A stretch of 64,000 nt of DNA from an uncultured Verrucomicrobiota bacterium. GTDB lineage: Bacteria; Verrucomicrobiota; Verrucomicrobiia; Opitutales; Seribacteraceae. The notes under the pieces are model-generated. The model was given only the letters and a program-made list of their open reading frames with translations, searched no databases and had not been told where the DNA came from. This document shows, in pieces, positions 47,884-58,319 of the stretch. The translations under genes were made by a program, and so were the position numbers. The stretch lies in contig CACHJU010000001.1 in the NCBI GenBank assembly GCA_902580225.1, forward strand, positions 1 through 64,000. The letters run 5' to 3'. Position 1 is the first letter of the stretch. Each line of letters begins with the position of its first letter.

Positions 47884-49389
47884 CTATTTTTTTTGTTCCG
47901 GACGATTTGGATGAAGCCAGTCTATATGGAAAAATTTACCCCTTTCTTCATCTGTTCTTTCGTAAGTATGGGCACCGAAATAATCCCGCTGTGCTTGTAA
48001 AAGATTCTGAGGTAGTCTCGTAGAGCGATATCCATCATAATAGGATAAAGCAGATGAGAAAGTTGGAATTGAAATACCATGATCGACTGCGATACCTATT
48101 ACCTTTCTCCAATTAGATTGATATTGATTAATCGTTTTTTGGAAATATTCATCAAGCAGAAGGTTGGCTAAATTAGGTTTACCTTCAAAAGCGTCAGATA
48201 TTTTCTGTAGAAAAGCTGCACGAATGATACATCCACCACGCCATATTTTTGCAATTTCCCCAAAATTTAAAGACCAATCATATTCTGACTGTGCTTCTCT
48301 CATTAGTTGAAATCCTTGAGCATAGGAACAAATTTTAGAACAGTATAAGGCATCTCGAATTGCGGCAATCAGTTCATCTTTATTAATATTACACTTTTCC
48401 ACCCTTGGACCTAGTAATATTTTCGATGCTTCAACTCTTTGTTTCTTAATTGCACTCAAGCATCTTGCAAAAACAGCTTCAGAAACAGTAGGTGCAGGTA
48501 CTCCCATATCCAATGCATTAACTGAGGTCCATTTGCCAGTTCCCTTTTGACCTGCTGCATCCAATACTATGTCAACAAAAGGCTTTTGAGTTCTTGGATC
48601 CTTTTGTTTGAGAATATCACCGGTTATTTCAATTAAAAATGAATCTAATTCACCTTGGTTCCAATTATTAAAAATATCCCCAATTTCATTGGGCTCCAAT
48701 CCTACAACCGAATTCATTAAGTGGTATGCTTCGCATATCATTTGCATGTCTCCATATTCAATTCCGTTATGAACCATTTTGACATAATGCCCAGCACCAT
48801 CATTTCCAATGAATGCAGAACAAGGTTCGCCTCCACTAATTGGATTTCCTGGAGATGCACCACTTAGGGGTTTTCCGGTTTTAGGATCTACTTTTGCGGA
48901 TATTGAATCCCAAATTGGTTTTATTAAAGACCAAGCTTCCCTCGAACCACCTGGCATCAGAGATGGACCAAATCTTGCCCCTTCTTCTCCACCGCTTACT
49001 CCAGAGCCTACAAATAGAAGGCCTTTTTCTTTGAGAATTTTCTCTCTTGTAATGGTGTCTGTCCATTTGGCATTGCCCCCATCTATAATAATATCCCCTT
49101 TTTCAAGGAGGGGAATCAAAGATTTTATGACTGCGTCTGTTGCATACCCAGCCTGGACCATGACGATAATCTTTTTTGGTTGTTTTAAGGATGCAACAAA
49201 AGATTTTAAAGTTTGATACCCGGTTAAATTAGGAACATTATTATGTAACTTATCGAGAAAGTTTTGGGTTTTAGAAAATGTTCTATTAAAAACGGAAATT
49301 TTGAAACCGTGATCAGCTATGTTAAGTGCTAAATTTTGTCCCATCACGGCTAAACCGATTAGACCAATATCTGAGTTCGAATCTGTCAT
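47884..49389 (-). CDS. gnd: 6-phosphogluconate dehydrogenase, decarboxylating
   Basis: This is the oxidative pentose-phosphate enzyme that converts 6-phosphogluconate to ribulose-5-phosphate with NADPH. The 501-residue protein has [19 protein letters not shown] (NADP fold), [21 protein letters not shown] (substrate loop), [13 protein letters not shown] (with the catalytic lysine), [11 protein letters not shown] and the C-terminal [10 protein letters not shown]. It is slightly longer than the usual 470 residues because of an insertion around 185-205 ([18 protein letters not shown]). No zwf or pgl is nearby. Confidence 0.93.
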   Translation of the reverse strand: MTDSNSDIGLIGLAVMGQNLALNIADHGFKISVFNRTFSKTQNFLDKLHNNVPNLTGYQTLKSFVASLKQPKKIIVMVQAGYATDAVIKSLIPLLEKGDIIIDGGNAKWTDTITREKILKEKGLLFVGSGVSGGEEGARFGPSLMPGGSREAWSLIKPIWDSISAKVDPKTGKPLSGASPGNPISGGEPCSAFIGNDGAGHYVKMVHNGIEYGDMQMICEAYHLMNSVVGLEPNEIGDIFNNWNQGELDSFLIEITGDILKQKDPRTQKPFVDIVLDAAGQKGTGKWTSVNALDMGVPAPTVSEAVFARCLSAIKKQRVEASKILLGPRVEKCNINKDELIAAIRDALYCSKICSYAQGFQLMREAQSEYDWSLNFGEIAKIWRGGCIIRAAFLQKISDAFEGKPNLANLLLDEYFQKTINQYQSNWRKVIGIAVDHGISIPTFSSALSYYDGYRSTRLPQNLLQAQRDYFGAHTYERTDEERGKFFHIDWLHPNRPEQKK

Positions 49390-49504
49390 AGTGAGCTATT
49401 AATAGCCCTTCGTAATTTAATCGCGAGAAAAAAGGATACGATTTAAAAATCAATGTTCTTAAGCCTAATTAATACCAAAATATATTTTAATTATATCACA
49501 AATT

Positions 49505-51595
49505 TTAAATAGGTGAGGCAATCGGAAATTTTTCTTTAAATGGCAGTGCCTCTTCATCTACAGCATCTGGATTCGAAAAAATTCGGGTTGGATTTGTGTA
49601 AAGGGGGTTAATGTTAAACTTTCTCATTAACAATAGCATATCTTGTGAACTTGTTTGAATAGTCTTCACGGCCATAGTACTATTAGCTTTAATTGCAGCT
49701 TCATCGTTATTCTTTTTAATAGCTGCTTTTATGGCGATTGAAGATTTTAATTCAACTAAGTCTGCAACACTCGCGTCATAACCTAGTGCTAGAGAGGCCC
49801 CCGCGGTTGCTCCTTCTGAGGTACCTTGATAAATAGCCTGTTTTATAATTAATCCGTCTTCTCCGGATTTGATTCCACCAGTAATAGCACCATAGGTAGA
49901 TCCATAGCTAACCGCTTCTGCTGCGGAAATTGTTTCAAAATCATATGTTCTTTTATCTGGCATTGATTCATTTTTAAGTCCAACTATTTGAAAAATAGCT
50001 CCGTTTGCAGCACCGTGTGCTAGTGCTCTTGCAATCTCAATTTCAAATTCCTCAGTGACACCTTTAGGTTTGTCTACCATAGATAAATTATCAGCAGTTA
50101 TACCACCAGAAGTTGCCCCTTGGGCTGAGTAGTTGATAATCGGTTGCATTATTGTGGGGTAATAAACAGCAAGCCCAGTATTTCCAATTAAGGAACCAAG
50201 AGCTGAACCGCTAGCAACATCCAATATTTCTCTTCGGGTAGTTTTATTGTTAGTATCTTCGATAGTTGGATCGTTTTCTATATATTTGCTAGCAGCGTTG
50301 ATTGCTCCATTAGCACTCCCTTTAGCAGTGGCTTTTGCGAGAGAATTTCTTGCATAAATTTCCCACCCGTCTTCGTATTCCCAAGTCTTATCGAGGACGC
50401 TTGCCAATTGTGCACCCATCGCGGTGCCAAAAGAAACTGATTCGGCAAGACGATTTAATTTTAGGGCACTTCCTTGGTCTAAGGATGATGAAATAGCAGA
50501 AAACGCAATTTCTTGAGAGAGCACTTCTGCAGTAGTTTCAGGTAAAAATAAATTACGACTTTCCTCATTACTTGAAGTGTTATATACAGCACCCAGAGTC
50601 AATCCAGTTGAAAGAGCTTTGGTAATTTCATAAGTAAATAATGTGTTATCACCAGGGAGGCCAGAAATAAATTCAACTGTTCCTTCCATTATTCCTGAAC
50701 CAAGAGTTTTTGAGTAATTCCGAATGTTTTGTTCTGACAAAGCTCCGTCGGTATTGGTAAATAATCCATCTGATAAGCCTTTCGCGGCAAATTCAAGGAA
50801 GCGTGCCTTTTCAGGATCAAATTTCATGAAATTTGGTACACCGTCAAAAAGCATCTCATCGTTTTTAACCCCCCTGGTTGCTTCGACATTAGTTATAAGA
50901 GGAGAAAAACCAATAGCAGTGATTGTAGATTCGCTTAATATTTTTAAAAGTGCTGCAACTGAGCTTTTAGCAACAGTCTTTTGAAGGACTTCAGGATCTG
51001 TTGTTATTTTCGCTTTATCAATAGAATTTATGAGGATTTGTGACAAGTCTCTTGACCAGACTGGTATGCTTCCATTCCATGACTTAACTTTTTCTGGAAT
51101 CAAGTTTGAGAAAACAATTTGTGGTAATTGGATAATGGTATTTGCGAGATTATCACCTTTTGCTTCGGAAGCTCGCATGAAAGAAATTAGAACAGAATTA
51201 ATTCCAGCTAAAAGATCTGTGTCTGAAAGGGTGAAATTGACTTTGTTTTGTGCTAAATAATTGACGGCGAATTCTACTGCTTCCAATAAACTTTCATTCC
51301 CTAAATTTGAAAAAGTATTTGTCAGTGAATTAGTAAGGGGTAATAAATCTGGAAGTAAAGCTTTGCTTTGTTCAACAGCGTTTTGTATAGAGGTGCTAGC
51401 CCCTTGACTCAGTCTTCGTTGGTTTTTCTTAGTGCTATTAATTTTAGTTCCACGAATTTCTTGCAAATTAATTAAGATTGTTGATTCGACTAGCGCTTTA
51501 TTCATATTCGCTTTTAGCGTAATAAAAAAGCTGAAGTAAAAGACTGAAAATAAAGTCAGAAGTAGTGGCTTTCTGATGACTAATAAGTAGGGCAT
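49505..51595 (-). CDS. Secreted Ala/Gly-repeat protein of unknown function (696 aa)
   Basis: A hydrophobic signal (residues 9-28) precedes a protein built from about 11 degenerate repeats between residues 268 and 605, spaced 25-45 residues. Each has a core A-x-x-x-G-x-x-x-G-A, for example KATAKGSANGAI (421-432), RALAHGAANGAI (523-534) and AVSYGSTYGAI (561-571). Small residues at four-residue spacing suggest helix packing or a glycine-zipper-like solenoid. There are no cysteines in the repeats. It lies beside the exopolysaccharide genes but its role is unknown. Confidence 0.6.
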   Translation of the reverse strand: MPYLLVIRKPLLLTLFSVFYFSFFITLKANMNKALVESTILINLQEIRGTKINSTKKNQRRLSQGASTSIQNAVEQSKALLPDLLPLTNSLTNTFSNLGNESLLEAVEFAVNYLAQNKVNFTLSDTDLLAGINSVLISFMRASEAKGDNLANTIIQLPQIVFSNLIPEKVKSWNGSIPVWSRDLSQILINSIDKAKITTDPEVLQKTVAKSSVAALLKILSESTITAIGFSPLITNVEATRGVKNDEMLFDGVPNFMKFDPEKARFLEFAAKGLSDGLFTNTDGALSEQNIRNYSKTLGSGIMEGTVEFISGLPGDNTLFTYEITKALSTGLTLGAVYNTSSNEESRNLFLPETTAEVLSQEIAFSAISSSLDQGSALKLNRLAESVSFGTAMGAQLASVLDKTWEYEDGWEIYARNSLAKATAKGSANGAINAASKYIENDPTIEDTNNKTTRREILDVASGSALGSLIGNTGLAVYYPTIMQPIINYSAQGATSGGITADNLSMVDKPKGVTEEFEIEIARALAHGAANGAIFQIVGLKNESMPDKRTYDFETISAAEAVSYGSTYGAITGGIKSGEDGLIIKQAIYQGTSEGATAGASLALGYDASVADLVELKSSIAIKAAIKKNNDEAAIKANSTMAVKTIQTSSQDMLLLMRKFNINPLYTNPTRIFSNPDAVDEEALPFKEKFPIASPI

Positions 51596-51637
51596 TGGTA
51601 ATCTAAAATTTAAACTTACAATTAGATTAAAAATAAT

Positions 51638-53242
51638 TCAACCTAATTGCATTGCCAATTTTTTTTCGGTTAGAATAGCATATTTTAGAGCGGCACCAAC
51701 AAATGTTGAAAACATCATAAGGCATGCTGGAGTTTGACTAGGGAAATCAACAAAAGCAAAAAGTAAAAAAACAATAACCCCGATTAATAAAAATTTAGCA
51801 AATAAGGAATTAGATTTAAAAAATATTCTGAAAATAAAATATAAATAAGGGCATGCAAGCACAAGTCCGATTATCCCAAATTCAGATAACTTTTCCAACC
51901 AGTCATTGTGTGCAAAACCAACGAGAGGAGTATATTTTTGATGTGCAGCTTGAATTCCTGCCCTTCTTATTTTTCTAACTTCATAAGACTGATAAATTGG
52001 ATTTATAATCCTGTAGGAATTGAACCCATAACCAAATATAGGTTTACCCTTAATCTGCGACAGTAAATCATTCCATAATAAAATTCTTAGAGGTGGTTTC
52101 CCCTTTTTGATATCTTCGAATTGTATTTTGAAATTATTTGTCATTTCTTTAGTGGTATCAGAGCTTATTTTACTAATTAAATTATGTAATAAAAAAATTC
52201 CTGTCATAAATGTGATTAAAAAAATGCTTAAGCTTTTAAGCGAAAAAATTTTAAAAAATGTAAATATCATTGTTAAACATACAGTGACAGAAATAAGCAT
52301 CAAAAATATCCCTGATCTCGAACCTGATAGCGGAATTGAAATCAAAATTGAAAGTAAAGTAAGAAACAAAATTAGGCTTGAAACTTTCCTAGTAAATAAC
52401 CAACCAAATCTTCTGTAATTATCTAATAAAAGTCCAAAGCTTGAGCAAAAACCTAAAAGAGCGAATGCACACCAATGATTTTTATAGGTAAAACTTGAGA
52501 AAAAGTATCGTGGTTCTGGGGTATCCCATATGCCAAATATTTCTAGTTTATTATCAGATGGTACGTAATTCAATTTTTGAATTATACCAACAAATGCAAG
52601 AATACCTATATTGGCAGAAATTACTAGGAAAATAGTTCTGACAGTTTTTCTTTTTTTAATATTTAAAAAAAGAATTATCCCTATCAAGACTTGACAAATT
52701 TTATGAAAGAAAGAGGTGTATAAACTTTTGTTACTCAAAGCAGATGAGGGTATATACAAATTAGAATTGACCTTAATGAGATTTTCATATTCTAAAATCA
52801 GTTTTGAAACAGTTCCTTTATCTTTTGGATATCTGTCAAAAAACCGATTTTTGAAGTCAAAAAAAATTGCATGTGCCAGTTCTGGGTTTTGTTGTGATAT
52901 ATATTTAATATCTTGAAAGACTTCAGAAGTCATAATAATCTTTTCAATGTCTGTTTCTTGAGTAAAAAATCTTTCAATATTTAAATTAGACCATTCAGAC
53001 TCTTTTAATATATCATATGAAGGATTTGAGTAGGAAAGAACAAACTGCAAGCAAAGTAAGACTACAGGCAGAATTATTAGAAAACGAAACGATACTTTTT
53101 CATTGGATTTAAAAAAAGATAACAATGAAATCAAAACAAGTATGTTTACTGTATGTAAAATCCAATCACCAGCTAACCCTGCTTTTGCCCAAGAAACTAG
53201 TATCAGTAGAACAATAAGTAATTTTATTGTAAATATATTCAA
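51638..53242 (-). CDS. O-antigen ligase/polymerase-like membrane protein (Wzy/WaaL family)
   Basis: This is a 534-residue polytopic inner-membrane protein with roughly a dozen hydrophobic segments. There is a large extracytoplasmic loop in the first third (about 75-175) and a second near 375-430. The family signature is GYGFNSYRIIN followed later by VGFAHNDWLEKLSEFGIIGLV, equivalent to the H-N-D-x-L block of Wzy_C ligases and polymerases. It diverges from the barrel-wza-wzc genes at 53340, so it probably polymerises the same glycan. Confidence 0.82.
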   Translation of the reverse strand: MNIFTIKLLIVLLILVSWAKAGLAGDWILHTVNILVLISLLSFFKSNEKVSFRFLIILPVVLLCLQFVLSYSNPSYDILKESEWSNLNIERFFTQETDIEKIIMTSEVFQDIKYISQQNPELAHAIFFDFKNRFFDRYPKDKGTVSKLILEYENLIKVNSNLYIPSSALSNKSLYTSFFHKICQVLIGIILFLNIKKRKTVRTIFLVISANIGILAFVGIIQKLNYVPSDNKLEIFGIWDTPEPRYFFSSFTYKNHWCAFALLGFCSSFGLLLDNYRRFGWLFTRKVSSLILFLTLLSILISIPLSGSRSGIFLMLISVTVCLTMIFTFFKIFSLKSLSIFLITFMTGIFLLHNLISKISSDTTKEMTNNFKIQFEDIKKGKPPLRILLWNDLLSQIKGKPIFGYGFNSYRIINPIYQSYEVRKIRRAGIQAAHQKYTPLVGFAHNDWLEKLSEFGIIGLVLACPYLYFIFRIFFKSNSLFAKFLLIGVIVFLLFAFVDFPSQTPACLMMFSTFVGAALKYAILTEKKLAMQLG

Positions 53243-53339
53243 GAATTATGTATTAGATATTTATACTACCTTTAAGATTATGAATATATTGACAATATTT
53301 CAATAATCGATTCAAATGACCTCTGTTTACTAATTTAAA

Positions 53340-54611
53340 ATGCTCCAAATTACTCATATTTGTTATATTAGTATAATAATAATTTACCTTCTTGGGTCAT
53401 CATTTACTGAATGCTTCGGTTTGGTTGAAGGAAAGCTTGGTAAAATCCAAGCCACTGCGACTTTAGGCGGCGAATACGATTCTAGAGTATTTGGTATCTC
53501 TTCAGATTCATTTCAGGGTGCAAAGTCATCTAGCAGTTCATTGATTGCAGCAAATGAACTTAAAAGTGAAGATGATTTTATTATTCGTTTTTCACCAGCT
53601 TTACATTTTTCCAAGAAACTTAAATGGTTTTCATTTACCGGTACTGCTGGGGTTGATCTAGTTCAGTATATCAAAAATGACGATAAAAGTTATACCCAAC
53701 CAATCACAACCTTTTCTATTGATTTTGATGAAACTTTATCCAAGCAAAAACGAGTCTCCAACAATGCCAAAATACGATTTGATGCAACATTTGATTTAGG
53801 TCAAAATGTTGGAGCTAGTGTGCTCGAACAAGATTTAATATCTTACACTTTCTTTGCTGCTAGTGCTAATGTAAGATATAACCACAGTCCAAAATTTGGA
53901 GTCGGTGGGGGAACATCATATAATCTTAAACACTATCAAACCGGGGCAACACAAACTCGAGTCTACCAAGATATTTCAACTTTACCTCTTTCGGCACAAG
54001 CATTTTACATTTATTCTGAGAAACTAGATTTTTACACAGATTATACTTTTACGAGAACAAAAGATGATCAAGATGGGTCTTCAACATTAACCGACAGTAA
54101 GTCTCATTCTGTGTCAATTGGAGCACAAGGTGATTATTCATCAAAATTGTCTGGAAATGCAAGGGTAGGTTTTTCTGTTCAAAAGTTCGATAATGACCTT
54201 GTTTCTAAGCAAAGTAACTTAATAACCTCAATTGGTGTTAATTGGAAATTAAATTCCAAAACATCTTTTGGACTAAATATAAATCGAGCATTTTCTCCAT
54301 CGGCTCAGGGTTTTTCGACTTTTAGCACAATGACGCGAATTAGTGCTGATCATCGATTAATGGAAGACCTCACTGCTCAAGCATACCTTTCTGCCGGAAA
54401 TGTAAATTATACATACCCTCCGTCTGGTGATGGGGCTGTATCTGCCCGTGACTCCACTTCCTTGAATCAATATGGCTTAGGTTTTAATATAATGAAACAA
54501 ATTTCTGAAAGAGTTTCTGCAACTGCTGGTTATGATTACTCATTTGTTGATCGATCAAAGGAAAATTATGGCAGGCACATTTTGCGGGCTGATGTAACTG
54601 GAAGATTTTAG
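53340..54611 (+). CDS. Outer-membrane beta-barrel protein of an exopolysaccharide locus
   Basis: A hydrophobic leader (residues about 9-27) is followed by alternating amphipathic strands with aromatic girdles (KWFSFTGTAGVDLVQY, ATAGYDYSFVDRS). The protein ends in HILRADVTGRF, with a C-terminal phenylalanine typical of BamA-inserted barrels. It resembles the capsule or EPS-locus barrels that accompany Wza/Wzc-type genes. It may act as an export porin or anchor. It is followed by the Wza-like gene four bases later. Confidence 0.75.
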   Translation: MLQITHICYISIIIIYLLGSSFTECFGLVEGKLGKIQATATLGGEYDSRVFGISSDSFQGAKSSSSSLIAANELKSEDDFIIRFSPALHFSKKLKWFSFTGTAGVDLVQYIKNDDKSYTQPITTFSIDFDETLSKQKRVSNNAKIRFDATFDLGQNVGASVLEQDLISYTFFAASANVRYNHSPKFGVGGGTSYNLKHYQTGATQTRVYQDISTLPLSAQAFYIYSEKLDFYTDYTFTRTKDDQDGSSTLTDSKSHSVSIGAQGDYSSKLSGNARVGFSVQKFDNDLVSKQSNLITSIGVNWKLNSKTSFGLNINRAFSPSAQGFSTFSTMTRISADHRLMEDLTAQAYLSAGNVNYTYPPSGDGAVSARDSTSLNQYGLGFNIMKQISERVSATAGYDYSFVDRSKENYGRHILRADVTGRF

Positions 54612-54615
54612 ATTA

Positions 54616-55269
54616 ATGAGATTTAACAAAATCCATAAAACTATTTACATGGTCTTTGTGATTAATTTCTTCAATATTTTTCTTTGTGCTCAGTCTAAAT
54701 ACAGTACAGATCCATCGATTATGAAAGATCCTTCAGGATATAAATTGAGGACTGGAGATCGCATCAGCATTTCAGTTCAAGGAGAACCTGAGGCAACTGT
54801 TGAAATTCAAATTAATAATGATGGTAAAGGTAGACCAGCATATTTAACAGAATTTAAACTTTCTGGCTCCAGCACAAAGCAAATTGAAGAATTACTAACA
54901 GAGGAATATCGTAAACAGTTAATTTACAAAAACCCAATTGTAAGGATCCATGTTTTAAAATATTCCGATCGTGTCATTTTTTTATCTGGTTCCGTCAACA
55001 AAAAAGGTCCATATGTTTTTCCTCCTGAAGTTGAGGCAATGAACATTGTAGAAGTAATTGCTCGAGCAGGAGGATTTAGTGATATTGCAAAAAAAAATAA
55101 GGTTTATGTAACCAGAACTTTTTATAATGAAAAAGGTGAATTAAGAGATTCTAAAACATACGAGGTTAATGTCGAAGCCTTGAGTACCGGTTCTTTAATT
55201 TCCGGTTCTTCAAAGCGTTTTTGGATATATCCTGGTGATCGAATTGAAGTGCCAGAAAGGCTAATCTGA
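54616..55269 (+). CDS. Polysaccharide export protein (Wza/GumB type)
   Basis: The 217-residue protein has a signal peptide and a Poly_export domain (YKLRTGDRISISVQGEPEA, about 36-120). This is followed by one SLBB domain (VIFLSGSVNKKGPYVFPP, and NIVEVIARAGGFSDIAKKNKVYVTR) and a closing YPGDRIEVPERLI. It is shorter than E. coli Wza. The cysteine near residue 24 is in IFLC, not a good lipobox, so lipidation is doubtful. Its TGA overlaps the start of the Wzc-like gene. Confidence 0.88.
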   Translation: MRFNKIHKTIYMVFVINFFNIFLCAQSKYSTDPSIMKDPSGYKLRTGDRISISVQGEPEATVEIQINNDGKGRPAYLTEFKLSGSSTKQIEELLTEEYRKQLIYKNPIVRIHVLKYSDRVIFLSGSVNKKGPYVFPPEVEAMNIVEVIARAGGFSDIAKKNKVYVTRTFYNEKGELRDSKTYEVNVEALSTGSLISGSSKRFWIYPGDRIEVPERLI

Positions 55270-57542
55270 TGGAAGAAGACTTTGATAACATAGACTCTAA
55301 TACTCCTCGTCCTACAAAAAGTAAAGGCAAGGGTATTTCCGAGTTTTTACTTGTCATAAGGGATAGGTGGTTACTTTCCATTGCATTAGCTTTACCATTC
55401 TCTCTAGGATATGTTTATACTAAGTTCCAAGATACAGAATTTTTCCAATCAAGTTCCTCTTTCAGATTAATTCCGCCTCCTGCTGTTCTTAATTTACAAA
55501 AAGTAGATCGTGATACTCAAGTTCAAGGTCTCGTTGCAAAACATACAGAGGGATTAAATAGCCAACAATTACGAGCAAGTGTTGTTCAAAGAATATCTGA
55601 CAATCCTGAATCAAAGTCTATTATGTTGGCCCCATATTTAAGAGATGGAATTCCGACTGGAGTTGATTCTACCGTATCGTACTCTATAAGCGTTTCTCCT
55701 CCATCTGAAGGAAGACCAAGATTCATAATTTCCTCTACTTCGAGAAGTGCAAAAGGGGCAATGCTTGTTGCCGATGTTGTTCAGACTGAGTATGAAAAAC
55801 TACATAAAGGTCGAAAAACTCAACAAGTTGAATCCGTTCGAAATTTATTGGAAAGTTTGCTTACACAAAGTATTGCAAAAGAATCTAAATTGGCTGAAGA
55901 AATGTCGAATTATAAAAAAGAGCTTGGACTCCCTTTTATTGAGGATGAGAAGAAAGATACTGCTGTGAGAAAAAGTCAATACTCATCTGAAATTACCAAT
56001 TCCAAACTAGAACAAATTAAAATAGATTCTCTTCTAAGGCAAGTCTTACAAATTCAAGCTAGAATCGGAACAAGGGCAAATTCTAATCGATCTAACGATA
56101 TTGATAATGATATTGCTTTGATTAAAGACTTTTTTGAAATTGATGCCATCGAGAAATTTGGGAGTGTTCCAAATTTAAGAAAAACACTATATGATTTAGA
56201 GAAAACTCGAAAACGGTATGCCGAAGGGTCTCCTGGTTATTTAGAAAGGCATCCTGCAATGTTAAGGAATGCCCAACAGGTTCATGAAGTCAAAAATTCA
56301 TTGATAACCGAAGTAACTTCAGCAATAGAGGATTTAAAAGATAAAAGACTTCAACTTATTGCACAAGAACATGAATTTCAACAAGCAATGGGAAAAGTGC
56401 AATCAGAATCAATGAAGTTAAGTGATATAGAAGAATGGTTGGTTAACAAAGAGAGGGAACTAAATGTTGTTCGAGGTAGCACAGATCAAATACAAAAACG
56501 ATTAAATGAAGTTCGCATAGAACAAGCTTTACCGTCTGAGCAGGAAGAACCTTTGCATAAAGAACAATATGCTTATTTGCCGGGCAGTCCCTTTACTCCT
56601 AATAAAGCGAAAATAAGAAATACTGGAATGTACATATTTTTTGGTCTTTTCCTTGCAATTCCGATCTGTCTAGAATTTATAGATAATCGGGTAAAGTCAC
56701 CTTTTGATGTTGAAGTATTTATTGGCAAGGATTTGATTGCTGGAATCCCAAAGATTTCTGAAGTTGAAGAAATAGAAAGACCATTGATTGTAGGTAATGA
56801 TTTAGACGATGGTTTAACAGAATCCTTTAGGAGTATGTATAGTAGAATCCAAATGAATTCTCATACTGACTATCCTAAGAGCATTCTGATTACTTCTGCT
56901 ATTCCTAGTGAAGGTAAAAGCCTAATTTCGGCAAATTTAGCTTATAGTTGTGCTAACCACGGAAGGAAAACTATTCTTGTTGACTTTGACTTGAGAAGAC
57001 CAGGATTACATAAATTCTGCGATTTAGATAATAAAAAAGGGTTAGTTTCATTGGTTAACCAAGCTTCAATTAATACAGATTCTTTAGAATTAACCTTAAC
57101 TGAAACAGCCAAAGAAATCCATCCTAATCTTTTTATTTTACCATCCGGAGGTAAAACTCGAGCTGCAACCGAAATGCTTGAACAAAAAGAGTTTGATATT
57201 GTTCACTCAGAGTTGCGAAAAAAATACGATGTCATTATTGTAGACAGCCCTCCAATTGGGTTATTTCCAGATTCGTTAGCTATTGCTAGAAAAGTTGATG
57301 AAGTACTTTTTGTTACTCGCTATGGGAAAGTTTCAAGAAAGGTAGCTAAGAATCTTGTTGAAAATCTGGAAGAGACAGGGGTCAATGTTTTAGGAGTGGT
57401 ACTTAATGATTTGCCTCAAAAGAAAACACCTGGTTATTATTACTCTGGTTATTACGGATATGGATATTTTCGCTATAAGTATTACAATAAATATTATGGC
57501 AAAGATAAGGGAGAAGAAGTATTTTTTAATAACCAGACATAA
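55269..57542 (+). CDS. Polysaccharide copolymerase / bacterial tyrosine kinase (Wzc/ExoP type)
   Basis: The 757-residue inner-membrane protein has an N-terminal Wzz domain with membrane helices at about 38-55 and 455-472. A long periplasmic coiled coil lies between them. The cytoplasmic BY-kinase domain has Walker A TSAIPSEGKSL (about 543-553), Walker A' TILVDFDLRRPG and Walker B DVIIVDSPP (about 653). The C-terminus is a tyrosine cluster with about 12 Tyr in 24 residues (GYYYSGYYGYGYF and after), the autophosphorylation site that tunes chain length. A small export protein, DUF-like, follows. Confidence 0.92.
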   Translation: MEEDFDNIDSNTPRPTKSKGKGISEFLLVIRDRWLLSIALALPFSLGYVYTKFQDTEFFQSSSSFRLIPPPAVLNLQKVDRDTQVQGLVAKHTEGLNSQQLRASVVQRISDNPESKSIMLAPYLRDGIPTGVDSTVSYSISVSPPSEGRPRFIISSTSRSAKGAMLVADVVQTEYEKLHKGRKTQQVESVRNLLESLLTQSIAKESKLAEEMSNYKKELGLPFIEDEKKDTAVRKSQYSSEITNSKLEQIKIDSLLRQVLQIQARIGTRANSNRSNDIDNDIALIKDFFEIDAIEKFGSVPNLRKTLYDLEKTRKRYAEGSPGYLERHPAMLRNAQQVHEVKNSLITEVTSAIEDLKDKRLQLIAQEHEFQQAMGKVQSESMKLSDIEEWLVNKERELNVVRGSTDQIQKRLNEVRIEQALPSEQEEPLHKEQYAYLPGSPFTPNKAKIRNTGMYIFFGLFLAIPICLEFIDNRVKSPFDVEVFIGKDLIAGIPKISEVEEIERPLIVGNDLDDGLTESFRSMYSRIQMNSHTDYPKSILITSAIPSEGKSLISANLAYSCANHGRKTILVDFDLRRPGLHKFCDLDNKKGLVSLVNQASINTDSLELTLTETAKEIHPNLFILPSGGKTRAATEMLEQKEFDIVHSELRKKYDVIIVDSPPIGLFPDSLAIARKVDEVLFVTRYGKVSRKVAKNLVENLEETGVNVLGVVLNDLPQKKTPGYYYSGYYGYGYFRYKYYNKYYGKDKGEEVFFNNQT

Positions 57543-57603
57543 TATTCTTATTTGGATCTATATAAAAATTATGCCGCTAGAGTTTTGTTAGAGTATTTTT
57601 ATT

Positions 57604-57849
57604 ATGCTAGATATAGAATCGAATAAAGATAAAATATTTGAATATAAAACAACAACAATCTCGCCCGATGGAATTAGGGTGAAAGGAGATGATATCAGCA
57701 TTAAAATTGCCGATTTATTAGATGATTTATGTAATGAACATGCAAATGACGGATGGAGGGTAATTTCAATAGTACCGTCTATGAAGAGTGAGGGAGCTGT
57801 AATAAAAATGTTGGTTACTTTTGAAAGATTAAAAAAAAACAAAAATTAG
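57604..57849 (+). CDS. Small DUF4177-like protein (81 aa)
   Basis: The protein has the pattern of the small DUF4177 family: an opening EYKTTTI strand, then LLDDLCNEHANDGWRVISIVPS with the conserved G-W-R/E-V, then a final VTFERLKK strand. It is cytoplasmic, with no signal. Function unknown. It lies 61 bp after the Wzc-like gene and one base from the convergent lipoprotein gene. Confidence 0.55.
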   Translation: MLDIESNKDKIFEYKTTTISPDGIRVKGDDISIKIADLLDDLCNEHANDGWRVISIVPSMKSEGAVIKMLVTFERLKKNKN

Positions 57850-57850
57850 C

Positions 57851-58294
57851 TTAAAGATATTCTACTGCCGTAACATTTATTTGATTTATTGTAATAATAA
57901 AAAAATCGCGATTTTTTTCACATAGTTGATATTCTAAAGAGTTTGGACTCCATTTTGATTCCACAATTTCATCCCATTTATAAAGTCTTCTTTCCCAATG
58001 ATTCCCAACAGTAGTGTTGGAAGCCAAAATTGAGTATTTAAATCCAACGAGTTTATTAAAATCTTGATTGGATATTCCGTTTTTAACCTCTAAAAGAATT
58101 TCACTTTCGAATCCTCTCAAGTTATTCATAGCTTCCTGTCTCATTTTAAGTTGAAAATTTTGTTGTTCGAGACGGATTTTTTCTGATTGTTGGGTAAATT
58201 GCTGATCTGGATCCCATTTTTTATTACATGAAAAGAGCAATAAAAATGGGATTATTAACGAGTACTTATTAATAAGAAATGATAATAGATTCAT
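57851..58294 (-). CDS. Small lipoprotein of unknown function (147 aa)
   Basis: The signal peptide ends in LLLFSC, a workable lipobox with cysteine at residue 23, so it is probably lipid-anchored. The mature part begins with a charged helical stretch (QFTQQSEKIRLEQQNFQLKM). It is followed by a small domain with W-x4 repeats (WERRLYKWDEIVESKW). I do not recognise a family. It diverges from the gene at 58320. Confidence 0.6.
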   Translation of the reverse strand: MNLLSFLINKYSLIIPFLLLFSCNKKWDPDQQFTQQSEKIRLEQQNFQLKMRQEAMNNLRGFESEILLEVKNGISNQDFNKLVGFKYSILASNTTVGNHWERRLYKWDEIVESKWSPNSLEYQLCEKNRDFFIITINQINVTAVEYL

Positions 58295-58319
58295 TTGGCA
58301 TCCAAGTTGCTATATTTTT

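Noticed and set aside
48809-49216. 135-residue frame antisense to gnd
   Set aside because: Lies fully inside gnd and has no gene-like features.
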